Assembly: GCA_963728285.1 (NCBI GenBank)
Contig: CAVSJR010000005.1
Coordinates: forward strand, 248,001-312,000
Source: CAVSJR01 sp963728285
Lineage (GTDB): Bacteria > Actinomycetota > UBA4738 > HRBIN12
Reading direction: 5' to 3'
Length of the DNA: 64,000 bases
This document shows positions 43,632-50,030 of the stretch, in pieces. Both the position numbers and the translations under genes were made by a program. Numbering within the stretch: the first letter of the stretch is position 1; every line of letters begins with the position of its first letter. A model generated the notes under the pieces. That model searched no databases, was not told the DNA's origin, and worked only from the letters and a program-made list of their open reading frames with translations.

Positions 43632-44692
43632 TCGACCTCGACGACGCGGAGGCGATCCGCGCCGCCGATCCGAGCGCGATGCTGGACGCGATCGCCGGCC
43701 TGCCCGAGCAGGTGCGGCTCGGATACTCGGCCGGACGCTCCACCGCCGATCTTCCGCACGTCGACGACGTCTCCGCGGTGGCGTTCTGCGGGATGGGCGG
43801 GTCGGGCTTCGCCGGCGAGATCGTTCGCGCGGTGTTCCGCGACAGGCTCGGCGTCCCGTTCGAGGTCATCCGCGGTCCCGAGCTGCCGGCCTACGTCGGT
43901 CGAGGCACGCTCGTCATGTGTTGCTCCTACTCGGGGAACACCGCCGAGACGATCGCCTGCTTCGAGGAGGCCCTCGCGCGCGGCTCGAGGATGGTGGCGG
44001 TGGCCGGCGGCGGCGAGCTCGCCGGCCGCGCCGCGCGGAGCCGCGTGGCGCTGGTCCCCGCTCCGCCGGGCCTCATGCCCCGCGCCGCGGTCGGGCACCT
44101 CGCGTTCGGCGTGCTCTCGGTGCTGGAGGCGGCCGGGCTCGGCCTCGTGCCCTCGCTCGACGGCGACGTCCGCGAGGTCATCTCCGTCCTCGAGGGGCTC
44201 GCCCGCCGGCTCGGACCCGAGGCCCCGCTCGACGAGAATCTCGCCAAGCTCCTCGCCGCTCGCATGCGAGGCCGCCTCCCGGTGATCTGGGGAGCCGAGG
44301 GGATCGGCGCCGCCGCTGCCGCGCGATGGAAGACGCAGCTGAACGAGAACGCGAAGACGCCCGCGTTCTGGGCCACGCTTCCCGAGCTCGATCACAACGA
44401 GGTCGTCGGATGGTCGGAGGGCGCGGGCGAGGCCGCGTTCCTGGTGGCGCTGCGGACCTCCGAGGAGCAGGGGGAGGTCGCGGAGCGCTTCCCACCCTCG
44501 ATCGACATCGCGAGATCGTCCGGGGCCGAGGTGCAACAGGTGGAGGCGGCCGGCCGCACGCCGCTCGCCCAGTTGTTCTCCCTCATCATGACCGGGGACT
44601 TCGTGAGCTGTTATCTCGCGTTGCTTCGAGGATTCGATCCGACGCCGGTGGAGGCGATCGACTCGTTGAAGCGCGCGTTGGAGAGCGCGTGA
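43628..44692 (+). CDS. Bifunctional phosphoglucose/phosphomannose isomerase-type SIS protein
   Basis: This 354-residue SIS-fold protein interconverts aldose and ketose 6-phosphates. The first SIS module has AFCGMGGSGFAGEIVRAVF and MCCSYSGNTAETIACFEEAL (sugar-phosphate loop SYSGNT). The second ends in KTQLNENAKTPAFWATLPEL followed by DHNEVVGW, the signature of the bacterial PGI/PMI family that acts on both fructose-6-phosphate epimers. Rv3256c holds the same place in M. tuberculosis as I recall, where enzymatic activity is less clear. The GTG start overlaps the Trm112-like stop and its own stop overlaps the next GTG, so expression is strictly coupled. It would link fructose-6-phosphate to mannose-6-phosphate for the upstream mutase. 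Confidence 0.85.
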   Translation: MIDLDDAEAIRAADPSAMLDAIAGLPEQVRLGYSAGRSTADLPHVDDVSAVAFCGMGGSGFAGEIVRAVFRDRLGVPFEVIRGPELPAYVGRGTLVMCCSYSGNTAETIACFEEALARGSRMVAVAGGGELAGRAARSRVALVPAPPGLMPRAAVGHLAFGVLSVLEAAGLGLVPSLDGDVREVISVLEGLARRLGPEAPLDENLAKLLAARMRGRLPVIWGAEGIGAAAAARWKTQLNENAKTPAFWATLPELDHNEVVGWSEGAGEAAFLVALRTSEEQGEVAERFPPSIDIARSSGAEVQQVEAAGRTPLAQLFSLIMTGDFVSCYLALLRGFDPTPVEAIDSLKRALESA

Positions 44693-45570
44693 CGACGGAG
44701 CCGCGGGGCGGCCGCCGGGACGTCGACGAAGCGGATCCCGCGTTGCCCGGGCCGGCCGACTCGGTCGATCGAGCGGCGGTTGCGGCGATTCGAACCAGGA
44801 CGCCGCTGCGCCCGGTCGCGGGGATCGTGGTGGGCTCCGGACTCGCGGCCGCGCTCGACGGGCTCGTCGTGTCGGAGGACATCGGCTACGACGAGCTCCC
44901 GGGGTTCCCCGTCCCCAGCGTGCCCGGGCACGACGGCCGCCTGCGGCTCGGCGAGATCGCGGGCGTGCCGGTCGCCGCGTTCTTGGGACGATTCCACTAC
45001 TACGAGGGCCACAGCATGTCGGTCGCCTCGCTTCCGGTCCGCGTCGCGAGGCTCCTCGGCGCCGGTACGATGATCCTCACCGCCGCGGTGGGCGGGCTCT
45101 CCCCCGGGCTCGGCGCCGGGACGGTGGTGATCGGAACGGATCACCTGAACATGATGGGAGCGAGCCCGCTGCGGGGATGGCGCAATCCGGATGGATCGCC
45201 GCCCTTCATCGATCTCTCCGCCGCCTACGACCGACGGCTTCGGGAGGTCGCCCTGGAGCGAGCGGAGGCGCTCGGCGTTCCGGCGACCGAGGGGGTGTAT
45301 GCGGCGATGGCGGGCCCGAACTATGAGACGCCTGCGGAGACGGCCTTCCTACGGCGGGAGGGCGCGACCGTGGTGGGCATGTCGGTGGTGCCCGAGTCGG
45401 TCCCGGCCAGGGCGCTCGGGATGCGCGTGCTCGGCCTGTTCGCCGTCACGAACGAGTTCGGACAGCCGGTTGAGCATGCGGACGTCGTGAGGCTGTCCAA
45501 CGAGGCGGCCGTGTCGATCGGGAAGCTCCTCGCCGAGGTGCTCCCCAGCGTGGAGGCGAAAGGAGCCTAG
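44689..45570 (+). CDS. Purine-nucleoside phosphorylase (PNP/MTAP family)
   Basis: This 293-residue trimeric-type phosphorylase cleaves purine nucleosides with phosphate. The phosphate loop VAGIVVGSGLAAALDGL, then DELPGFPVPSVPGHDGRL, LGRFHYYEGHSMSVASLPVR, TAAVGGLSPGLGAGTVVIGT and VYAAMAGPNYETPAETAFLR are family motifs. VVGMSVVPESVPARALGMRV and VTNEFG complete the base pocket; the Asn in TNEFG suggests 6-oxopurine (inosine/guanosine) preference, though MTAP activity cannot be excluded. It lies directly before ahcY, whose product adenosine is related chemistry, so the pair may salvage the products of methyltransferases. The start GTG overlaps the PGI/PMI stop; ahcY begins immediately after its TAG. 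Confidence 0.87.
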   Translation: MTTEPRGGRRDVDEADPALPGPADSVDRAAVAAIRTRTPLRPVAGIVVGSGLAAALDGLVVSEDIGYDELPGFPVPSVPGHDGRLRLGEIAGVPVAAFLGRFHYYEGHSMSVASLPVRVARLLGAGTMILTAAVGGLSPGLGAGTVVIGTDHLNMMGASPLRGWRNPDGSPPFIDLSAAYDRRLREVALERAEALGVPATEGVYAAMAGPNYETPAETAFLRREGATVVGMSVVPESVPARALGMRVLGLFAVTNEFGQPVEHADVVRLSNEAAVSIGKLLAEVLPSVEAKGA

Positions 45571-46827
45571 ATGGAGTGCGACGTGAGGGATCCGGGCCTG
45601 GCGAGGGTGGGACGCGAACGCATCGAGTGGGCCGGCGGCGAGATGCCGGTGCTCGGGCTCATCCGCGAGCGCTTCGAGAAGGAGCGTCCGCTCGAGGGCA
45701 TCCGGATCGGCGCGTGCCTGCACGTGACGACGGAGACCGCGAACCTGATGGAGACCCTGCAGGCCGGGGGCGCCGACGTCGCGCTCTGCGCGTCCAACCC
45801 CCTGTCGACGCAGGACGACGTCGCCGCCGCCCTGTGCGAGCAGAGCGGCATCGCGGTGTTCGCCATCAAGGGCGAGGACACCGAGACGTTCTTCCGCCAC
45901 ATCGACTCGGTGCTCGACCGGCACCCGCAGATCACCATGGACGACGGCGCGGACATGGTGAGCGTCCTGCACCGGCAGCGCACCGACCAGATCCCGGAGA
46001 TCCTCGGCGGGACGGAGGAGACGACGACCGGCGTGATCCGGCTGCGCGCCATGGCGGCCGAGGGCGCGCTCCGCTACCCGATCGTGTCCGTGAACGACGC
46101 CGACACCAAGCATCTGTTCGACAATCGCTTCGGGACCGGCCAGTCGACGATCGACGCCATCCTGCGCTCGACGAACCTGCTCCTGGCCGGCCGGAACTTC
46201 GTCGTGTGCGGATACGGGATGTGCGGGCGCGGCGTGGCCTCGCGTGCGCGGGGCATGGGGGCCAAGGTCATCGTCACCGAGGTGAACCCCGTGATGGCGC
46301 TGGAGGCCGCGATGGAGGGCTATCAGGTCATGTCGCTCCGCGACGCCGCGCGGATCGGGGACATCTTCGTCACCGTCACCGGCGACACGTCCGTCATCCG
46401 GCGGGAGCACATGGAGCTCATGAAGGACGGCGCGGTCCTGGCCAACTCGGGTCATTTCGACGTGGAGATCGACAAGCCGGGACTGGAGTCGCTCGCGACG
46501 GGGGTGCGCCGCATCCGCGAGTTCGTCGACGAGTACCGGCTGGCGGACGGGCGGAGGATCCACCTGCTCGGCGAGGGCAGGCTCGTGAACCTCTCCGCCG
46601 CGGAGGGGCATCCGGCCGCGGTGATGGACATGTCCTTCGCCAACCAGGCCCTGGCCGCGGAATGGGTGGTCCGTGAGGGGGAGGGGCTGCGTCCGGCCGT
46701 CTACGAGGTGCAGCCCGAGCTCGACGCCGAGGTGGCACGGCTGAAGCTGCACGCGATGGGGATCGAGATCGACACCCTCACCCCCGAGCAGGAGGAGTAC
46801 CTGCACTCGTGGAAGCAGGGCACCTGA
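45571..46827 (+). CDS. ahcY: Adenosylhomocysteinase
   Basis: This 418-residue enzyme hydrolyses S-adenosylhomocysteine to adenosine and homocysteine with bound NAD, keeping methyltransferases active. Motifs are GACLHVTTETANLMETLQAG, ADVALCASNPLSTQDDVAAA, the substrate-binding Asp/Lys region PIVSVNDADTKHLFDNRFG, the NAD site VVCGYGMCGRGVASRARGMG and LANSGHFDVEIDK. The length is that of the shorter bacterial/archaeal class, lacking the 40-residue insertion of the mycobacterial SahH. The start ATG immediately follows the nucleoside phosphorylase stop; GGCGAAAGGAG just upstream is a ribosome site. It ends the operon that starts with phosphomannomutase. Confidence 0.96.
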   Translation: MECDVRDPGLARVGRERIEWAGGEMPVLGLIRERFEKERPLEGIRIGACLHVTTETANLMETLQAGGADVALCASNPLSTQDDVAAALCEQSGIAVFAIKGEDTETFFRHIDSVLDRHPQITMDDGADMVSVLHRQRTDQIPEILGGTEETTTGVIRLRAMAAEGALRYPIVSVNDADTKHLFDNRFGTGQSTIDAILRSTNLLLAGRNFVVCGYGMCGRGVASRARGMGAKVIVTEVNPVMALEAAMEGYQVMSLRDAARIGDIFVTVTGDTSVIRREHMELMKDGAVLANSGHFDVEIDKPGLESLATGVRRIREFVDEYRLADGRRIHLLGEGRLVNLSAAEGHPAAVMDMSFANQALAAEWVVREGEGLRPAVYEVQPELDAEVARLKLHAMGIEIDTLTPEQEEYLHSWKQGT

Positions 46828-46849
46828 TCGCGGCCGGGCGGGGGATCGC

Positions 46850-47497
46850 ATGACCGGCGACGTGCGCGAGGCGGTGTCGATCCGGACCCATTTCGAGCGC
46901 TTCCCCGCGACGGTGAAGGGGGCCTTCGTCATCCGCGGCGACGACCCCAACCCCCACCAGGTGGCGATCCGGGCGGCTCGCGCCGTGGTCCCCGACGGCT
47001 CGGTGGCGCGCACCGTCGAGATGTCCCCCGTCGTCCTCGACGTTCCGCCGCACATCGACCTGTTCGTCCCGTTCGAGCTCCCGGTGTCGGACCTGGAGCC
47101 CGGCTGGTACGGGCTGGAGTGCGACGCTGAGGTCGACGGCATCGCGACGACGTATCCGGCGGCGCGCCACTTCGTCGTGCCGTGGCCGCGCGGCGCGGTG
47201 CGCCGCGGCACGGTCCCGGTCGGGCAGGTCCTGAAGTCGGCGTCCCGCGGCGTCGAGATCGGCTCGCTGGAGTGCACGGTGGACTCGACGAAGATCCGGC
47301 TCACGGCCGATCCGGCGGAGGAGCCCGCGCTGCGGCTCTCGGTCGACGGCAGGTCGCTGCCCATCCTCGACGTCGCCGTCGACGAGGACACCGGCGAGGG
47401 CACCGTCTCCGCCTACCCGCTGCTGCGGACGGACACGATGCTGCGGATCTCGCTCACGGGAGGGCACGCCCCCTCGTTGGAGATCAGCCTGCCCTGA
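46850..47497 (+). CDS. Conserved-looking hypothetical beta-rich protein
   Basis: I do not recognise this 215-residue protein. It has no signal peptide or membrane segment. The sequence alternates short strands with acidic turns, and two similar halves can be seen. The first ends with HIDLFVPFELPVSDLEPGWY and PAARHFVVPWPRG. The second is RGVEIGSLECTVDSTKIRL and LRLSVDGRSLPILDVAVDED. The layout suggests a pair of beta-sandwich domains, loosely like the SpoOM/arrestin type in its EPGWYGLECDAEVDG stretch; that comparison is weak. It starts 22 nt after ahcY and ends 30 nt before comF with GTG/TACGGT promoter overlap, so it is probably the last gene of the ahcY transcript. Confidence 0.6.
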   Translation: MTGDVREAVSIRTHFERFPATVKGAFVIRGDDPNPHQVAIRAARAVVPDGSVARTVEMSPVVLDVPPHIDLFVPFELPVSDLEPGWYGLECDAEVDGIATTYPAARHFVVPWPRGAVRRGTVPVGQVLKSASRGVEIGSLECTVDSTKIRLTADPAEEPALRLSVDGRSLPILDVAVDEDTGEGTVSAYPLLRTDTMLRISLTGGHAPSLEISLP

Positions 47498-47514
47498 GTG
47501 TCGTCGCCGGCGGC

Positions 47515-47520
47515 TACGGT
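47515..47520 (+). promoter_or_regulatory. -10 element for comF
   Basis: TACGGT is followed by 7 nt and then GTG 47528, the start that best fits ComF homologues. A leaderless mRNA is predicted. Confidence 0.5.
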
Positions 47521-47527
47521 CGCCGGC

Positions 47528-48304
47528 GTGCTCGGCCCGTTGCTCGATGCGCTCTTCCCAAGGCGGTGCGCCGGTTGCGGGCGCGGCCCCTGGCCCTTCT
47601 GCGATCGATGCCACGCGTCGCTCCTGCCGATCGAGCCGCCGTGGTGCGTTCGCTGCGGGAGGCCGGCCGAGCGCGACGTCGACGGGTGCGCGTGGTGTCC
47701 TCCGCCGCCCGTCTCCCTCGCGCGGGCGCCGTTCGTGTTTCGCGGACCGGCGCGCTCGGCGGTTCACCGGCTGAAGTACGCGGGATGGAGGGCGGTCGCC
47801 GGCGCCCTCGGGGCGGCGATGGAGCTCGCGAACGAATGTCCGCGTCCGGACGTCGTGTGCTGGGTTCCCGCCTCGCCGGGCCGGAGGGCGCGGCGAGGCT
47901 ACGATCAGGCCGAGGCGCTCGCGGCCGAGGTCGCGCGATCGCTGGACGCGCCGGCCGCCGCGCTGCTCCGACGATGCGGCGAGGCGGTTCCGCAGGCGCG
48001 GCGCGTCGGGGCGGAGCGGCGTGCCGCGATGAAGGGGGCCTTCCGGCTCGCCGCCGCCGGTGGGGTTCCCGCGCGCGTGCTGCTCATCGACGACGTCCTC
48101 ACGACGGGGGCGACGGTGGCCGCGTGCGCCTCGGCGCTCGCCGAGGGCGGCGCCGCGGAGATCGCCGTGCTCACGGCCGCGAGGGCGATCCCGGCCCGGC
48201 TGCCGGCTCGCTATACTCGCCTGGGCTCCCGTCCGGGTCTGTGGTTGCCCGGGGAGGCGTTCCCCGGAAGTCGATGCCAGCCGCGGGCGAAACGACCCAC
48301 GTAA
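47528..48304 (+). CDS. comF: ComF family phosphoribosyltransferase-like protein
   Basis: ComF proteins have an N-terminal zinc finger and a type I phosphoribosyltransferase fold; in naturally competent bacteria they are needed for DNA uptake. Here 258 residues are open. The finger has FPRRCAGCGRGPWPFCDRCH and WCVRCGRPA...CAWC pairs, and WVPASPGRRARRGYDQAEAL and the PRPP loop VLLIDDVLTTGATVAACASA are clear. GTG 47528 is chosen because homologues start near LLDALFPRRC and a -10 element lies 7 nt upstream. The last 35 residues after the PRPP domain are atypical and overlap a structured RNA and its promoter (48212 on), so translation may use the frame only because it happens to be open. Competence in this organism is untested. 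Confidence 0.85.
   Translation: MLGPLLDALFPRRCAGCGRGPWPFCDRCHASLLPIEPPWCVRCGRPAERDVDGCAWCPPPPVSLARAPFVFRGPARSAVHRLKYAGWRAVAGALGAAMELANECPRPDVVCWVPASPGRRARRGYDQAEALAAEVARSLDAPAAALLRRCGEAVPQARRVGAERRAAMKGAFRLAAAGGVPARVLLIDDVLTTGATVAACASALAEGGAAEIAVLTAARAIPARLPARYTRLGSRPGLWLPGEAFPGSRCQPRAKRPT
48212..48217 (+). promoter_or_regulatory. -10 element for the raiA-like RNA
   Basis: TATACT is the best -10 hexamer of the window and lies within the 3' end of comF. The expected start, about 6-7 nt downstream (48223-48224), coincides exactly with the first base of the long closing stem of the RNA. No clear -35 is visible. Confidence 0.6.
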
Positions 48305-48470
48305 GGCGACCCTTGGTCGCTGAGCATGGCGCGGTTTAGAAGTAAGCCCTGCCCCGGAAGGCGCTCGCGTCCGCCGGGAGAAGGCGGCGAAGCCGCTCCT
48401 TTGGAGCGGCGATCCCCTCGGCAGGCGAGTGTGGGGTCAAAGACCAGGTCAGCCGGACGGGAGCCCGTCC
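48223..48470 (+). ncRNA. Structured RNA upstream of hpf, raiA-motif candidate
   Basis: The region is not coding in a convincing way and is densely structured. The first 14 nt, GGGCTCCCGTCCGG (48223-48236), are perfectly complementary to CCGGACGGGAGCCC (48453-48466), closing a domain of about 215 nt. Inside are perfect hairpins CCGGGGA/TCCCCGG (48249-48267), GCGACC/GGTCGC (48306-48320), CCGCC/GGCGG (48371-48387) and GCCGCTCC-TTT-GGAGCGGC (48392-48410). GGTCT/AGACC (48236-48240, 48441-48445) extends the closing stem. The raiA motif is a published large noncoding RNA found upstream of raiA/hpf in Firmicutes and Actinobacteria; position and size fit. I cannot run a covariance model, so the family name is by context. 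Confidence 0.68.
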
Positions 48471-48529
48471 CGACCCGCCCGGCACGGCGGGTCGCGGCTG
48501 CCCGCATGCGGTGCACGGGGGGAGGATCC

Positions 48530-48892
48530 ATGGAGCTTCAGCTCAAGGGCCGGGGCCACAAGGTGACGGATCAGGATCGCCGAGCCGCGGACAGGAAGCT
48601 CGCCCGGCTCGTCAGGGCGAATCCCCGGGCGGTCCGGTGCGAGATCGAGATCATCGCCGAGGAGACGTCGCGGGCCGCGCGAAAGATGCGCCTGGAGGCA
48701 ACTCTGAGCCTGCCGAGGAAGACATTTCGTGCCTCGGGCGCGGGGCGCGACGTCGATGCCGCGCTCACCCAGCTCGCCGAGCGGCTCGAACGCCAGCTCA
48801 GGGATCATGCCGGGAAACGCAAAACCCGCACGACCCGTAGTGCGGATCGACTACAATCCGCTCGCGTCGGTGACGATATCCCCCTGGACTAG
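48530..48892 (+). CDS. hpf: Ribosome hibernation-promoting factor, short form
   Basis: HPF/RaiA binds the 30S decoding region and inactivates ribosomes in stationary phase. This 120-residue protein has the S30AE fold pattern: MELQLKGRGHKVTDQDRRAA, a helix ADRKLARLVRANP, the strand RCEIEIIAEETS, LEATLSLPRKTFRASGAGRD and the helix VDAALTQLAERLERQLRDHA. The basic tail GKRKTRTTRSADRLQ ends at residue 120, so the long-form C-terminal dimerisation domain usual in actinobacteria is absent. The ATG has a GGGGGGAGGA ribosome site. Two consecutive hairpins (48455-48470 and 48472-48493) lie between the raiA-like RNA and the start. A response regulator gene follows in the same direction. Confidence 0.85.
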   Translation: MELQLKGRGHKVTDQDRRAADRKLARLVRANPRAVRCEIEIIAEETSRAARKMRLEATLSLPRKTFRASGAGRDVDAALTQLAERLERQLRDHAGKRKTRTTRSADRLQSARVGDDIPLD

Positions 48893-48917
48893 TCCGAGCC
48901 GGCGAGCGGGGGGTCCA

Positions 48918-49619
48918 GTGGCGAACAAGCGGAAAGCTCCGGGGGGCTCACAGGAGCCCGATCTACTTCGTGTGATCGTGGTCGACGATCACGCGCTGTT
49001 CCGCCGCGGCCTGCAGATGGTGCTCGACGACGAGCCGGACATCGAGCTGGTGGGCGAGGCATCGGACGGCGCCGAGGCGGTCCAGCGCGCCGGGGAGCTC
49101 ATGCCCGACGTCGTCCTCATGGACGTGCGGATGCCCAAGCGCTCGGGAATCGATGCCGCCCGCGAGATCAAGGACCTGCTCCCGCACGTCAAGATCCTGA
49201 TGCTCACCATCTCCGACGACGAGGCGGACCTCTACGAGGCGATCAAGGCCGGCGCCGCCGGCTACCTGCTGAAGGAGATCCCGATCGAGGAGGTGGCCGA
49301 CGCGATCCGATCGGTCTGGTCCGGGCAGTCGAGGATCTCGCCGTCGATGGCCTCGAAGCTCCTCACGGAGTTCGCCGCCATGAGCAAGGCGGCGACCGAG
49401 CGGCCGCAGATGCCGGCGCCCAAGCTCACCGACCGGGAGATGGAGGTCCTGAAGCTCGTCGCGCAGGGCATGAACAACCGCGACATCGCCAAGGAGCTCT
49501 ACATCTCCGAGAACACCGTCAAGAACCACATCCGCAACATCCTCGAGAAGCTGCACCTCCACTCCCGGATGGAGGCGGTCGTCTACGCCGTCCGGGAGAA
49601 GATGATCGAGATCAGCTGA
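48918..49619 (+). CDS. NarL/FixJ family response regulator
   Basis: This 233-residue transcription regulator has a receiver domain (about residues 17-135) and a LuxR-type helix-turn-helix (about 168-230). The acidic pocket is Asp23/Asp24 and the phosphoacceptor is Asp69 in VVLMDVRMP. The switch Thr is in ILMLTISDDEADLYEAI and the conserved Lys in GYLLKEIPIEE. The DNA-binding part reads LTDREMEVLKLVAQGMNNRD then IAKELYISENTVKNHIRNIL. No histidine kinase gene is adjacent, so its partner lies elsewhere. The GTG start has GGGGGG upstream. A LuxR-type regulator between hpf and secA is also found in Streptomyces as I recall, supporting a conserved role in growth transitions. Confidence 0.9.
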   Translation: MANKRKAPGGSQEPDLLRVIVVDDHALFRRGLQMVLDDEPDIELVGEASDGAEAVQRAGELMPDVVLMDVRMPKRSGIDAAREIKDLLPHVKILMLTISDDEADLYEAIKAGAAGYLLKEIPIEEVADAIRSVWSGQSRISPSMASKLLTEFAAMSKAATERPQMPAPKLTDREMEVLKLVAQGMNNRDIAKELYISENTVKNHIRNILEKLHLHSRMEAVVYAVREKMIEIS

Positions 49620-49625
49620 CCCTTC

Positions 49626-50021
49626 GTGGTCCGCTATGCCACCGACCTCGCGGGAATCGAGGCTCGGCACCTCCACGGCTTCTTCGAGGGATGGTCATCG
49701 CCGCCCGACCCCGACCGGCATCTCGCCGCCCTGCGGGCCGCCTACCGGGTCGTGGTCGCGCTCGACGGTGACCGCGTCGTCGGTTTCGTCAACGCGATCG
49801 GCGACGGCGTCCTGTCGGCGTTCATCCCGCTGCTCGAGGTCCTTCCCGAGTACCGCGGCAGGGGGATCGGCTCGGAGCTCATGCGCCGCATGCTCGCCGA
49901 GCTCGAGGACATCCGAGCCGTGGACCTGTGTTGCGACGCGGAACTCGAGGGCTACTACCGACGATTCGGGATGGAGCCCGTAGTCGGAATGGCCATCCGC
50001 CGGACGCCTCGGTCGTCGTAG
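49626..50021 (+). CDS. GNAT family N-acetyltransferase
   Basis: This compact 131-residue acetyltransferase has the GNAT acetyl-CoA loop LLEVLPEYRGRGIGSELMRR (R/Q-x2-G-x-G/A), the preceding strand VVALDGDRVVGFVNAIGDG and the late motif GYYRRFGMEPVVGMAI. The substrate is unknown; such stand-alone members modify amines of small molecules or proteins. The start GTG (49626) lies 6 nt after the regulator stop. Its TAG stop forms the first three bases of the -10 element for the next gene. No ribosome site is obvious. Confidence 0.83.
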   Translation: MVRYATDLAGIEARHLHGFFEGWSSPPDPDRHLAALRAAYRVVVALDGDRVVGFVNAIGDGVLSAFIPLLEVLPEYRGRGIGSELMRRMLAELEDIRAVDLCCDAELEGYYRRFGMEPVVGMAIRRTPRSS

Positions 50022-50024
50022 GCT
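50019..50024 (+). promoter_or_regulatory. -10 element for the acetolactate-synthase-like gene
   Basis: TAGGCT begins with the TAG stop codon of the GNAT gene and ends 6 nt before ATG 50031. A leaderless mRNA is predicted. Confidence 0.55.
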
Positions 50025-50030
50025 CGGGGC

